NCBI GenBank assembly: GCA_002083525.1
Contig: LWDM01000047.1
Coordinates: 1,502 to 22,803, forward strand
Length of the DNA stretch: 21,302 nt
Reading direction: 5' to 3'
From: Proteobacteria bacterium SG_bin9
GTDB taxonomy: Bacteria; Pseudomonadota; Alphaproteobacteria; Rhizobiales; Xanthobacteraceae
Shown: one piece after another, positions 6,943-14,192 of the stretch
How positions within the stretch are numbered: the first letter of the stretch is position 1
Layout of the letters: each line of letters begins with the position of its first letter
Position numbers and translations under genes: made by a program
Notes under the pieces: generated by a model
What the model saw: the letters and a program-made list of their open reading frames with translations, nothing else
Told to the model about the DNA's origin: nothing
The model's database searches: none

Positions 6943-8841
6943 TCACGAATGCAACCGGCGACGCGGCCCAGCGCTATGAGGCGCCGGCGCGTGAGTTTCG
7001 CTGAACAGCTCGGCAAGCTTCTCGGTGATGGCGCCGCCAAGTTCTTCCGCATCGACGATGGTGACCGCGCGGCGATAGTAGCGCGTGACATCATGGCCGA
7101 TGCCGATGGCGATCAATTCGACCGGCGAGCGCGTCTCGATCTCTTCGATGATGTGACGCAGATGGCGCTCAAGATAATTGCCGGGATTGACCGACAGCGT
7201 CGAGTCGTCGACCGGCGCACCGTCCGAGATCATCATCAGGATCTTGCGCTGCTCGGGACGGCCGAGCAGGCGCTTGTGCGCCCAATCGAGCGCCTCGCCA
7301 TCGATGTTTTCCTTCAGTAGCCCTTCGCGCATCATCAGACCGAGATTCTTGCGCGCGCGCCGCCACGGCGCGTCCGCCGACTTGTAGATGATGTGGCGCA
7401 GATCGTTGAGGCGGCCTGGATTGGCGGGCTTGCCGGCGGCAAGCCACGCCTCGCGCGACTGTCCGCCCTTCCACGCCCGCGTGGTGAAGCCGAGTATTTC
7501 CACCTTCACACCGCAACGCTCCAGCGTCCGTGCCAGAATATCCGCGCAAGTCGCGGCGACCGTGATCGGGCGGCCGCGCATCGAGCCGGAATTATCGAGC
7601 AGCAACGTGACAACCGTATCGCGGAAGGTCGCTTCCTTCTCGTGCATGAACGAGAGCGGATGGAACGGGTCGGTGACCACGCGCGACAGCCGCGCCGGAT
7701 CGAGAATACCCTCTTCGAGGTCGAACTCCCACGCGCGGTTCTGCTGCGCCATCAGACGGCGCTGCAGACGATTGGCGAGCCGCGCGACGATGCCCTGCAG
7801 GTGCGCTAGCTGCTTGTCGAGGTAGCTGCGCAACCGTTCAAGCTCATCGTGCTCACAGAGGTCCTCGGCCGCGATGACCTCGTCGAACTTCGGCGCGAAT
7901 GCATGGTACTCCGGTCCGCGCGGTTCGTTGGCGCCGCGCGGCTGCGGCCGCGTCGCCTCGCCCGGCGTCTCGTCATCGCCCATGTCGCCGTCATCGAACG
8001 TGTCGCTGGCGGACGCCTGCGCGCTATCCATGGCGTTCTCGGACATGTCGTCGGCGGTCGACTGCGCCTGATCGGCGCTCATCTCCTGCGCGTCCTGTCC
8101 TTCGGGCGAGCCGTCCTCGCCGGACTGATTCTTTTCGCCGTCGCGGTTCTCGTCCTGATTGTCGTCCTCTTCCGTATCGGCGTCGCGATCGTCGCCGAGG
8201 TCGAGGGCCTGCAGCACGTCGTGGATCGCGTCGCCGAAGCGCGACTGATCTTCGGTCAGCTTGCTGAGACGATCGAGCCGCGCACCGATCTTGTCTTCGA
8301 GGATCGGTCGCCACAGGTCGACGACCTTGCGCGCCGCGGCCGGCGGCGGCAGGCCGGTCAGGCGCTCACGCACCATCATCGCCAGGGCGTCAGCCAGCGG
8401 CGCATCGGCGCGATCGGTGATCTCGTCGAACTTGCCGCGATGGAAATGATCGTCGAGCATCGCCGTGAGATTCTTGGCGACGCCCGCCATGCGCCGTGCG
8501 CCGATCGCTTCGACACGGGCCTGCTCGACCGCCTCGAACACGCCGCGTGCTTGCGGATTGCTCGGCACCAGCTTGCGATGAACTTTCGCGTCGTGACAGG
8601 CGATGCGCAGCGCGATCGAATCCGAATGGCCGCGCACGATCGCCGCATCGCGTTTGGTCATCTTGCGCGCGGGCTCGGGCAGCCGCGCCTTGCCGGGCGA
8701 CAGGCCTGGCCGCTCGGCCGCAAACGACACTTCCAGTTCGGGCGCCTTGGCAATGGCGCGCAGGCACGACGTCACCGCACGCTTGAACGGTTCCGTCGGC
8801 GCTTCCTTCGACCCGGTCCTGAACTTGGAGTTCGTGGTCAT
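6943..8841 (-). CDS. cobT: Aerobic cobaltochelatase subunit CobT
   Basis: CobT and CobS form the AAA+ partner complex that, with CobN, inserts cobalt into hydrogenobyrinic acid a,c-diamide in aerobic cobalamin synthesis. The protein has 632 residues from the ATG at 8839-8841, which has a GGGGA ribosome site; a GTG at 8860-8862 would place that site inside the protein. It has a helical N-terminal region, a very acidic central linker at roughly 205-300 rich in Asp, Glu, Asn and Gln, and a C-terminal von Willebrand A domain with the metal-binding motif DNSGS at 416-420. The C-terminus continues past the usual LAELF end with about 16 Pro/Arg/His-containing residues. cobN is not in the window. Confidence 0.96.
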   Translation of the reverse strand: MTTNSKFRTGSKEAPTEPFKRAVTSCLRAIAKAPELEVSFAAERPGLSPGKARLPEPARKMTKRDAAIVRGHSDSIALRIACHDAKVHRKLVPSNPQARGVFEAVEQARVEAIGARRMAGVAKNLTAMLDDHFHRGKFDEITDRADAPLADALAMMVRERLTGLPPPAAARKVVDLWRPILEDKIGARLDRLSKLTEDQSRFGDAIHDVLQALDLGDDRDADTEEDDNQDENRDGEKNQSGEDGSPEGQDAQEMSADQAQSTADDMSENAMDSAQASASDTFDDGDMGDDETPGEATRPQPRGANEPRGPEYHAFAPKFDEVIAAEDLCEHDELERLRSYLDKQLAHLQGIVARLANRLQRRLMAQQNRAWEFDLEEGILDPARLSRVVTDPFHPLSFMHEKEATFRDTVVTLLLDNSGSMRGRPITVAATCADILARTLERCGVKVEILGFTTRAWKGGQSREAWLAAGKPANPGRLNDLRHIIYKSADAPWRRARKNLGLMMREGLLKENIDGEALDWAHKRLLGRPEQRKILMMISDGAPVDDSTLSVNPGNYLERHLRHIIEEIETRSPVELIAIGIGHDVTRYYRRAVTIVDAEELGGAITEKLAELFSETHAPAPHSAGPRRRLHS

Positions 8842-8851
8842 GTCGTCCCCG

Positions 8852-8875
8852 CCTCTCCCCACTGACAGGGAGAGG
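8852..8875 (-). repeat. Palindrome in the cobS-cobT spacer, REP-like
   Basis: Perfect 8-bp arms, CCTCTCCC (8852-8859) and GGGAGAGG (8868-8875), around an 8-nt loop. It fills most of the 40-nt spacer between the cobS stop and the cobT ATG, and its 3' arm on the mRNA lies just before the GGGGA ribosome site. Short CTCTCCCC-type palindromes are common as dispersed repeats in Rhizobiales genomes (my recollection). It could be a degenerate repeat unit or a hairpin that tunes cobT translation. Confidence 0.55.
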
Positions 8876-8881
8876 TGATGC

Positions 8882-9877
8882 TTATGAGAGGGCCACGTTC
8901 ACCGACGATTCCGGCAGCTCCGCATTGAAGCAGCGCTGATAGAACTCGGCGACCAGCGGGCGCTCGAGTTCGTCGCACTTGTTGAGGAACGTAACGCGGA
9001 AGGCGAAGCCAAGGTCGCCTGCAAAGATTTCAGCATTCTCGGCCCAGGTGATCACGGTGCGCGGGCTCATCACCGTCGACAGGTCGCCGTTAGCAAAGGC
9101 GTTACGCGTGAGGTCCGCGAGCCGCACCATCTTGTTGACGGTGTCGCGGCCCTCCTGCGTGCGATAGTGCTTGGCCTTGGCCAGCACGATCTCGACCTCG
9201 TTGTCGTGCGGCAGATAGTTCAGCGTGGTGACGATCGACCAGCGGTCCATCTGACCCTGATTGATCTGCTGGGTGCCGTGATAGAGGCCCGAGGTGTCGC
9301 CGAGGCCGATGGTGTTGGCGGTCGAGAACAGGCGGAACGCCGGGTGCGGCTTGATGACCTTGTTCTGGTCGAGCAGCGTCAGGCGGCCGGACACTTCCAG
9401 CACGCGCTGGATCACGAACATCACGTCCGGGCGGCCGGCGTCGTATTCGTCGAACACCAGGGCGACGTTGTGCTGAAGCGCCCACGGCAGAATGCCGTCG
9501 CGGAATTCGGTGACCTGCTTGCCGTCCTTGACGACGATCGAGTCCTTGCCGACGAGATCGATACGGCTGATGTGGCTGTCGAGGTTGACGCGCACGCACG
9601 GCCAGTTCAACCGCGCCGCCACCTGCTCGATGTGGGTCGACTTGCCGGTGCCATGGTAGCCGGTGACCATGACGCGGCGGTTCTTGGCGAAGCCTGCGAG
9701 AATGGCGAGCGTGGTCGCGCGATCGAAACGGTAATCCGAGTCGACGTCCGGAACGTGCGGATCGACCTCGGAATAAGCCGGAACTTCCATATCCGAGTCG
9801 ATGCCGAACACCTGGCGCACCGACACCTTCATGTCGGGCAAACCGGTCATTTCGGCAGGTGCAGTGGCGGCGGTCAT
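8882..9877 (-). CDS. cobS: Aerobic cobaltochelatase subunit CobS (AAA+ ATPase)
   Basis: ATPase subunit of the CobNST cobaltochelatase. The 331 residues contain Walker A GYHGTGKS at 73-80, Walker B LVFDEYD at about 140-146, and the sensor segment FRLFSTANTIGLGDTSGLYHGT. The N-terminal part, KVSVRQVFGIDSDMEVPAYS, and the total length match the family. The ATG at 9875-9877 is set by GGAGG four bases upstream; an open frame reaching 9916 adds 13 residues without support. cobT follows after 40 bp, so the two are almost certainly cotranscribed. I looked for a B12 riboswitch in the 225 bp upstream and saw no B12-box pattern. Confidence 0.97.
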   Translation of the reverse strand: MTAATAPAEMTGLPDMKVSVRQVFGIDSDMEVPAYSEVDPHVPDVDSDYRFDRATTLAILAGFAKNRRVMVTGYHGTGKSTHIEQVAARLNWPCVRVNLDSHISRIDLVGKDSIVVKDGKQVTEFRDGILPWALQHNVALVFDEYDAGRPDVMFVIQRVLEVSGRLTLLDQNKVIKPHPAFRLFSTANTIGLGDTSGLYHGTQQINQGQMDRWSIVTTLNYLPHDNEVEIVLAKAKHYRTQEGRDTVNKMVRLADLTRNAFANGDLSTVMSPRTVITWAENAEIFAGDLGFAFRVTFLNKCDELERPLVAEFYQRCFNAELPESSVNVALS

Positions 9878-9881
9878 CGTT

Positions 9882-9886
9882 CCTCC
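9882..9886 (-). promoter_or_regulatory. Ribosome binding site deciding the cobS start
   Basis: GGAGG on the minus strand, four bases before the ATG at 9875-9877. It is the strongest Shine-Dalgarno match in the window and excludes the longer upstream start. Confidence 0.8.
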
Positions 9887-10102
9887 GTGGCGTCGGGGCG
9901 CTCCCGAAACCGGCATATGGCTGCGGACAGGGCTGTTTCGCTGAACCTAGCAGACAGTCGCGGGCGGCAGAAGCCCGCAGGCTGGCCTAAGTTCTATAGC
10001 AATACCATCAAGATAGGTCCGGATTGCAGGTTTGGAAAGCCTGCCTTGCGGATTCCCGCCGCCCCGGTTCACAATTTGAGTCGCGAGCACACCGGACACA
10101 GC

Positions 10103-10624
10103 ATGGCCAAGACCAGCGCTAGGACCAGCACCAGGACTGCCAAAAAGGCCGCCGCCATCAAAAACACCGTTCGGCAACCAGCAAAGGTATCGGCGCGCAT
10201 GACGAACTGCGCAGTCGCGGATGTTTTCGAGAGCTATCCGCCTCCGCTGCGCACAAAACTAAAAGCGCTGCGCACGCTCATTCTCGATGTCGCTGCGACG
10301 ACACCCGATGTCGGCGCGCTCGATGAGATGTTGAAGTGGGGCCAGCCAAGTTACCTGACGACGGAGAGCGGCAGCGGCAGCACGATCCGCATCGATCGCG
10401 TGAAGTCGGCCACGCCGCAATATGCGATGTACTTCCACTGCCAGACCGATTTGGTCGAGACGTTTCGCCAGCTCTATCCGGACAGATTCCGCTTTGAAGG
10501 CAATCGCGCGATCATCTTCACTGCCGCAGACAAATTACCGGAGCGCGAATTGCGCCACTGCGTCGGCCTCGCGCTGACCTATCACCTGCGCAAACGCAAG
10601 CCTGCACGCACGGTCAAGCGCTAG
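10103..10624 (+). CDS. DUF1801 domain protein with basic N-terminal tail
   Basis: Protein of 173 residues. Residues from about 38 onward match DUF1801 (YdhG-like fold): VFESYPPPLRTKLKALRTLIL, then LDEMLKWGQPSYLT, the TIRIDRVK strand, YAMYFHCQTDLVETFRQLYP, and FEGNRAIIF. The function of the domain is not established. The first 32 residues are rich in Lys, Ala, Thr and Arg, resembling a histone-like tail. An in-frame ATG at 10199 would remove this tail and cannot be excluded, as neither start has a strong ribosome site. The gene lies on the plus strand between two minus-strand genes, divergent from cobS and convergent with the J-domain gene (13-bp gap). It looks like an accessory insertion, although its codon use appears ordinary. 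Confidence 0.8.
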   Translation: MAKTSARTSTRTAKKAAAIKNTVRQPAKVSARMTNCAVADVFESYPPPLRTKLKALRTLILDVAATTPDVGALDEMLKWGQPSYLTTESGSGSTIRIDRVKSATPQYAMYFHCQTDLVETFRQLYPDRFRFEGNRAIIFTAADKLPERELRHCVGLALTYHLRKRKPARTVKR

Positions 10625-10637
10625 CCGAGAAGAGGTA

Positions 10638-11276
10638 TCAGCCGCGCGAAATGGTCTTGAGGTAGTTGTACGCCTTGATGATCTCGATTAGGCGATCTTC
10701 GGTGGAGCGGTCACCGCCATTGGCGTCGGGGTGATGCTTCTTTACCAGTTCCTTGTAGCGCGCCTTGACCTCGGCGGTGGTGCAATCGGCTTCGAGGCCC
10801 ATCACCTGCAGCGCCTTGCGCTCGGCATTGAACACCTTGCGCGTTTCTTCCTTGGCCTTTGCCTCGGGACCCGGCCGCCAGCGGCCACGGCCGTTCAATT
10901 CGCTGAACACGCTGAACGGATCGGCCGCACCGTCGATATCGTCGTTAGTCGCACCGCGGCCCTTCTTGGCGCCACCGTTGGCGCCCATCTTCCAGGTCGG
11001 ACGATGACCGGTCAGCGCATCCTTCTGATAGCGCGCGACGTCATCGTTACTCATGCCTGAAAAGAAATTGTACGACTGATTGTATTCGCGCACGTGATTG
11101 AGACAGAAGTGCCAGTACTCGCGCTCCTTGCCGCGCCCCTTGGGCGCACGGTGCGCACCGGTCGCCTCGCAACCCGGCCACTCGCACGCCGTCGTCTCCG
11201 GGCGCACCGGAGCGGCGCGCTTGCCGGCCGGCTTGACGCGGATGCGATCAAAGAACTTCGAGGAATCGATAGGCAT
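10638..11276 (-). CDS. J-domain (DnaJ-like) protein with N-terminal Cys/His cluster
   Basis: Protein of 212 residues with a C-terminal J domain over about the last 65 residues: QVMGLEADCTTAEVKARYKEL followed by KKHHPDANGG, with the HPD triad at 182-184 that stimulates DnaK ATPase. The N-terminal half is not a standard DnaJ. It carries C31, C36, C58 and H61 in CEWPGCEATG and WHFCLNH, a possible zinc site, then VREYNQSYNFFSGMS. It lacks the Gly/Phe region and CxxCxGxG repeats of DnaJ, so it is a specialised co-chaperone. The ATG at 11274-11276 has a weak AGAG upstream. It is divergent from the BolA gene across 124 bp. The client protein is unknown. Confidence 0.9.
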   Translation of the reverse strand: MPIDSSKFFDRIRVKPAGKRAAPVRPETTACEWPGCEATGAHRAPKGRGKEREYWHFCLNHVREYNQSYNFFSGMSNDDVARYQKDALTGHRPTWKMGANGGAKKGRGATNDDIDGAADPFSVFSELNGRGRWRPGPEAKAKEETRKVFNAERKALQVMGLEADCTTAEVKARYKELVKKHHPDANGGDRSTEDRLIEIIKAYNYLKTISRG

Positions 11277-11325
11277 GGGCTCTTTGACTACGCAATCGGA
11301 AAGGCTTCAAGTCTTGACATCGCTC

Positions 11326-11381
11326 GAACCGCCGTTTCGGAGCTATTTTAACGATCACGTGCGATTGACGGGCGGCGGTTC
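11326..11381. repeat. 9-bp inverted repeat between the J-domain and BolA genes
   Basis: GAACCGCCG (11326-11334) and CGGCGGTTC (11373-11381) are perfect inverted copies separated by 38 bp. A CACGTG palindrome (11356-11361) lies near the centre. The pair sits in the 124-bp divergent promoter region, so it may be a shared operator or a hairpin in the bolA leader. Confidence 0.5.
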
Positions 11382-11400
11382 ACCGCGTTAATCCGCAGCC

Positions 11401-11676
11401 ATGACCGTCAAAGATAACATCACACAAAAGTTGAGCGAAGCTTTCGCTCCGACCAAACTGGATGTGACGGATGAGTCGCATCTGCATGCGGGGCATGCAG
11501 GTCACCGGCCGGGCGGCGAGACGCATTTCAGGGTCTATATTGTGTCGCCGAGCTTCGAAGGGAAGAGCCGGATCGATCGGCACCGCATGATAAATTCAAC
11601 GCTTGCTGCGGAACTGGCCGATCGCGTCCACGCACTGGCGATCAAGGCGCACACACCGGGCGAAGCCGACGCCTGA
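11401..11676 (+). CDS. BolA family protein
   Basis: Small BolA-fold protein of 91 residues. BolA proteins partner with monothiol glutaredoxins through [2Fe-2S] clusters and act in iron-sulfur trafficking, and some regulate transcription. Family features are the ESHLHAGH segment at 26-33, the THFRVYIVSPSFEGKSRIDRHR core, and the conserved His at 61 in the RHR turn; H27, H29, H32 and H35 are extra histidines near the cluster-binding loop. The ATG at 11401 has no strong ribosome site. The gene is divergent from the J-domain gene and convergent with the CorC-type gene (15-bp gap). Which BolA subgroup it belongs to cannot be settled by eye. Confidence 0.93.
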   Translation: MTVKDNITQKLSEAFAPTKLDVTDESHLHAGHAGHRPGGETHFRVYIVSPSFEGKSRIDRHRMINSTLAAELADRVHALAIKAHTPGEADA

Positions 11677-11691
11677 CGGCTCAGGCCAGCT

Positions 11692-13044
11692 TCAAAACGA
11701 CGTTCCCGCCCGGCGCGGGCGCTTCTCCTCGATTTCCGCCTCCTTCGGCACCGGCACGATGCGCAAGGCCGTGATCCGGTTGCGTTCGCGGCGAAGCACG
11801 CGGAAGCGGAAGCCATGGAACGTGAAATTCTGTCCGCGTTCGGGAATCGATCGCGCCTCGTGAATGACGAGGCCGGCGATGGTCGTCGCCTCGTCGTGCG
11901 GCAGATCCCAGTGCATGGCCCGGTTGAGGTCGCGGATCGGCACCGACCCGTCGACCACGACGGAGCCGTCGGGCTGCGTCCGTACGCCCGCCACCGCGAC
12001 ATCGTGCTCGTCGGAAATGTCGCCGACGATTTCCTCCAGAATGTCCTCGAGCGTGACGAGACCTTCCATCTCGCCGTACTCGTCGACCACCAGCGCGAAG
12101 TGCGTCTTGCGGCGGCGGAAGGCTTTCAGCTGCTCGGAGAGCGGCCGCATCTCCGGCACGAACCAGGGCGGCGAGGCGATGCTTACCGCATCGACCTTGG
12201 AGATATCGCCGTCGGCGAGACGGATGGCCCGCAGCAGATCCTTCGCATGCAGCACGCCGACAATGTTCTCGGGCTTGTCGCGCCAGAGTGGAATGCGGGT
12301 GTACTCGGTCGCCAGCACCTCGCGCACCAGGTCTTCGGCCGGCAGATCAGCGTTGATCATCACCATCTCAGTGCGATGGACCATGATGTCCGCGACCTGA
12401 AGCGCGTCGAATTCCAGCAGATTGTGAATGTACTCCGCCTGGCTGACCTCAAGCTTTCCGTGCTCGGCCGACACCTCGACCAGTCCTTCGATTTCAGCGT
12501 TGGACAGGATTTCCTGATGCGACGCCTCCTTCACACCAAGCAGACGCAGAATAAAGGCCGACACGCTGTTGAGCAGCCAGTTCAGCGGATAGAGCGCCAG
12601 AAACGACAACTGCAGCGGATAGGCGATCCAGCGCGAGACCGGTTCCGGCTCGCGGATCGCCAGCGTTTTCGGCACCTGCTCGCCGACCACGATGTGCAGC
12701 GACGAGAACACCAGGAAGCCGATCATGAACGACGTAAAGTGCAGCACCGAGTCTGGCAGTCCGAGCGGTGCGAGCAGCGGCGCCAGCAGGTTCGAGACAG
12801 TCGGCTCGCCGACCCAGCCGAGGCCGAGCGATGCCATGGTGATGCCGAGCTGACAGCAGGCGAGATAGACCTCGACATTGCGCATCATCTGCTGCGTCAG
12901 GCGGGCGCCGAACCGGCCCTCCGCCGCCATGGCGTCGATGCGGAAGCCCCGGCTTTTGACGAGCGCAAACTCCGCAGCGACATAGAAGGCATTCGCTGCA
13001 AGTAGGAAAAACGCGATCGTCAGATTGAGCGCGGTGCTGCTCAC
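11692..13044 (-). CDS. HlyC/CorC (CNNM) family membrane transporter
   Basis: Inner-membrane protein of 450 residues. A CNNM/DUF21 membrane region covers about 1-180 with hydrophobic segments near 6-28, 58-80, 100-120 and 140-168, and the conserved GEQVPK at 121-126. Two CBS domains follow from about 217 to 345 (VADIMVHRTEMV; then FALVVDEYGEMEGLVTLEDI), and a CorC_HlyC domain occupies about 360-440. Members are linked to magnesium and cobalt efflux or homeostasis; the older haemolysin name is misleading. The start is GTG at 13042-13044, overlapping the aroB stop as GTGA, so translation is coupled. It is the last gene of the aroK-aroB string. Substrate specificity is not readable from the sequence. 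Confidence 0.93.
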   Translation of the reverse strand: MSSTALNLTIAFFLLAANAFYVAAEFALVKSRGFRIDAMAAEGRFGARLTQQMMRNVEVYLACCQLGITMASLGLGWVGEPTVSNLLAPLLAPLGLPDSVLHFTSFMIGFLVFSSLHIVVGEQVPKTLAIREPEPVSRWIAYPLQLSFLALYPLNWLLNSVSAFILRLLGVKEASHQEILSNAEIEGLVEVSAEHGKLEVSQAEYIHNLLEFDALQVADIMVHRTEMVMINADLPAEDLVREVLATEYTRIPLWRDKPENIVGVLHAKDLLRAIRLADGDISKVDAVSIASPPWFVPEMRPLSEQLKAFRRRKTHFALVVDEYGEMEGLVTLEDILEEIVGDISDEHDVAVAGVRTQPDGSVVVDGSVPIRDLNRAMHWDLPHDEATTIAGLVIHEARSIPERGQNFTFHGFRFRVLRRERNRITALRIVPVPKEAEIEEKRPRRAGTSF

Positions 13045-14192
13045 GAATGCGCACCCGCCAGTTGCCGCGCCAGAAAATCGTGCACGCGCGATGGATCGAC
13101 ATCAGGGGCAATGAAGGCCTGACCGATGGCGCGCATGAGAATGAAGGTGAGTTTGCCGCGCTTCACCTTCTTGTCCTGCGCCATCAGCGCCATCAGCGTG
13201 TCGGCATCGGCGAGACCTTCCTGCTTGAGGCCGGCGATATCCTGCAGGCGCGTCGGCAATCCTGCGGCCGCGAGATGCGTCCGCAACCGGTCGGCATCGG
13301 ACTTCGGCATGAGGCCGAGCTCGGCGGAGAGCTCCGCAGCCAGCACCATGCCGATGGCAACGCCTTCGCCATGGAACAGACGATCGGAGAAACCGGTCGC
13401 GGCTTCGAGCGCGTGACCGAAGGTATGACCGAGATTGAGCAGCGCGCGATCGCCGGTCTCGCGCTCGTCGCGGGCGACGATCGCCGCCTTGGCGCGGCAA
13501 CTCGTGGCGACCGCATGCTCGCGCGCGCTGCCGCCGTTGACAATGTCAGCGTGATTAGCTTCAAGCCAGGCGAAGAACGCGGCATCCCCGAGCGCGCCAT
13601 ACTTCGCGACTTCCGCATATCCGGCACGGAACTGACGCGGCGACAGCGTATCGAGCACCGAGGTGTCGGCGACGACCAGCACCGGCTGATGAAACGCACC
13701 GACGAGATTCTTGCCATGCGGCGAGTTAATGCCGGTCTTGCCGCCGACGGAGGAATCGACCTGCGCCAACAGCGACGTCGGCACCTGCACGAAATCGACG
13801 CCGCGTCGCACCACCGCCGCCGCAAAGCCGGCGAGATCGCCGACCACGCCTCCGCCAAGCGCAACGACGAGATCGTTGCGCTCGATCTTCGCACCGATCA
13901 GCGCTTCGCTGACCTGCTCCAGCACCGCGTAGCTCTTCGATGCCTCGCCCTCGCCGACGACGATGGGTGATGTGGCGACGCCGGCTTCTTTCAGTGCGGC
14001 TTCGGTTGGGGCCAACCAATGCTTCGCCACCGTATGATCGGTGACGATCGCCGTGCGCGCGCCCGGCCGCAACGCGCCGATGCGCTTGCCGAGCGAAGAG
14101 AGAACGTCGCGGCCAATAACGATGTCGTAGGAACGATCGCCGAGCGCGACATCGACGACGATCGGATCGCTGGACTTGATCGGTGCGGTCAT
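13041..14192 (-). CDS. aroB: 3-dehydroquinate synthase
   Basis: Second enzyme of the shikimate pathway: converts DAHP to 3-dehydroquinate using NAD+ and a divalent metal, in the cytoplasm. The 383 residues contain the NAD-binding GGGVVGD at 113-119, the VPTSLLAQVDSSVGGKTGIN block at 138-156, and metal ligands expected at E194, in NLGHTFGH (253-260) and at H274. The ATG at 14190-14192 overlaps the aroK stop as ATGA; the longer open frame to 14246 would run back into aroK. Both ends overlap neighbours by four bases. Length and motifs are complete. Confidence 0.97.
   Translation of the reverse strand: MTAPIKSSDPIVVDVALGDRSYDIVIGRDVLSSLGKRIGALRPGARTAIVTDHTVAKHWLAPTEAALKEAGVATSPIVVGEGEASKSYAVLEQVSEALIGAKIERNDLVVALGGGVVGDLAGFAAAVVRRGVDFVQVPTSLLAQVDSSVGGKTGINSPHGKNLVGAFHQPVLVVADTSVLDTLSPRQFRAGYAEVAKYGALGDAAFFAWLEANHADIVNGGSAREHAVATSCRAKAAIVARDERETGDRALLNLGHTFGHALEAATGFSDRLFHGEGVAIGMVLAAELSAELGLMPKSDADRLRTHLAAAGLPTRLQDIAGLKQEGLADADTLMALMAQDKKVKRGKLTFILMRAIGQAFIAPDVDPSRVHDFLARQLAGAHS

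Noticed and set aside
6939..7094. Longer N-terminus for the phytase-like protein
   Set aside because: It would overlap cobT by about 150 bp and place the signal peptide internally; the ATG at 6936-6938 gives a proper signal sequence.
7849..8865. 338-codon plus-strand open frame antisense to cobT
   Set aside because: Produced by the acidic-linker codons read in reverse; hydrophobic Val/Leu/Arg-rich translation without family features, and CobT is unambiguous.
11599..13005. Plus-strand open frames antisense to the CorC-type gene
   Set aside because: They are shadows of a high-GC gene; charged His/Arg-rich translations with no motifs.
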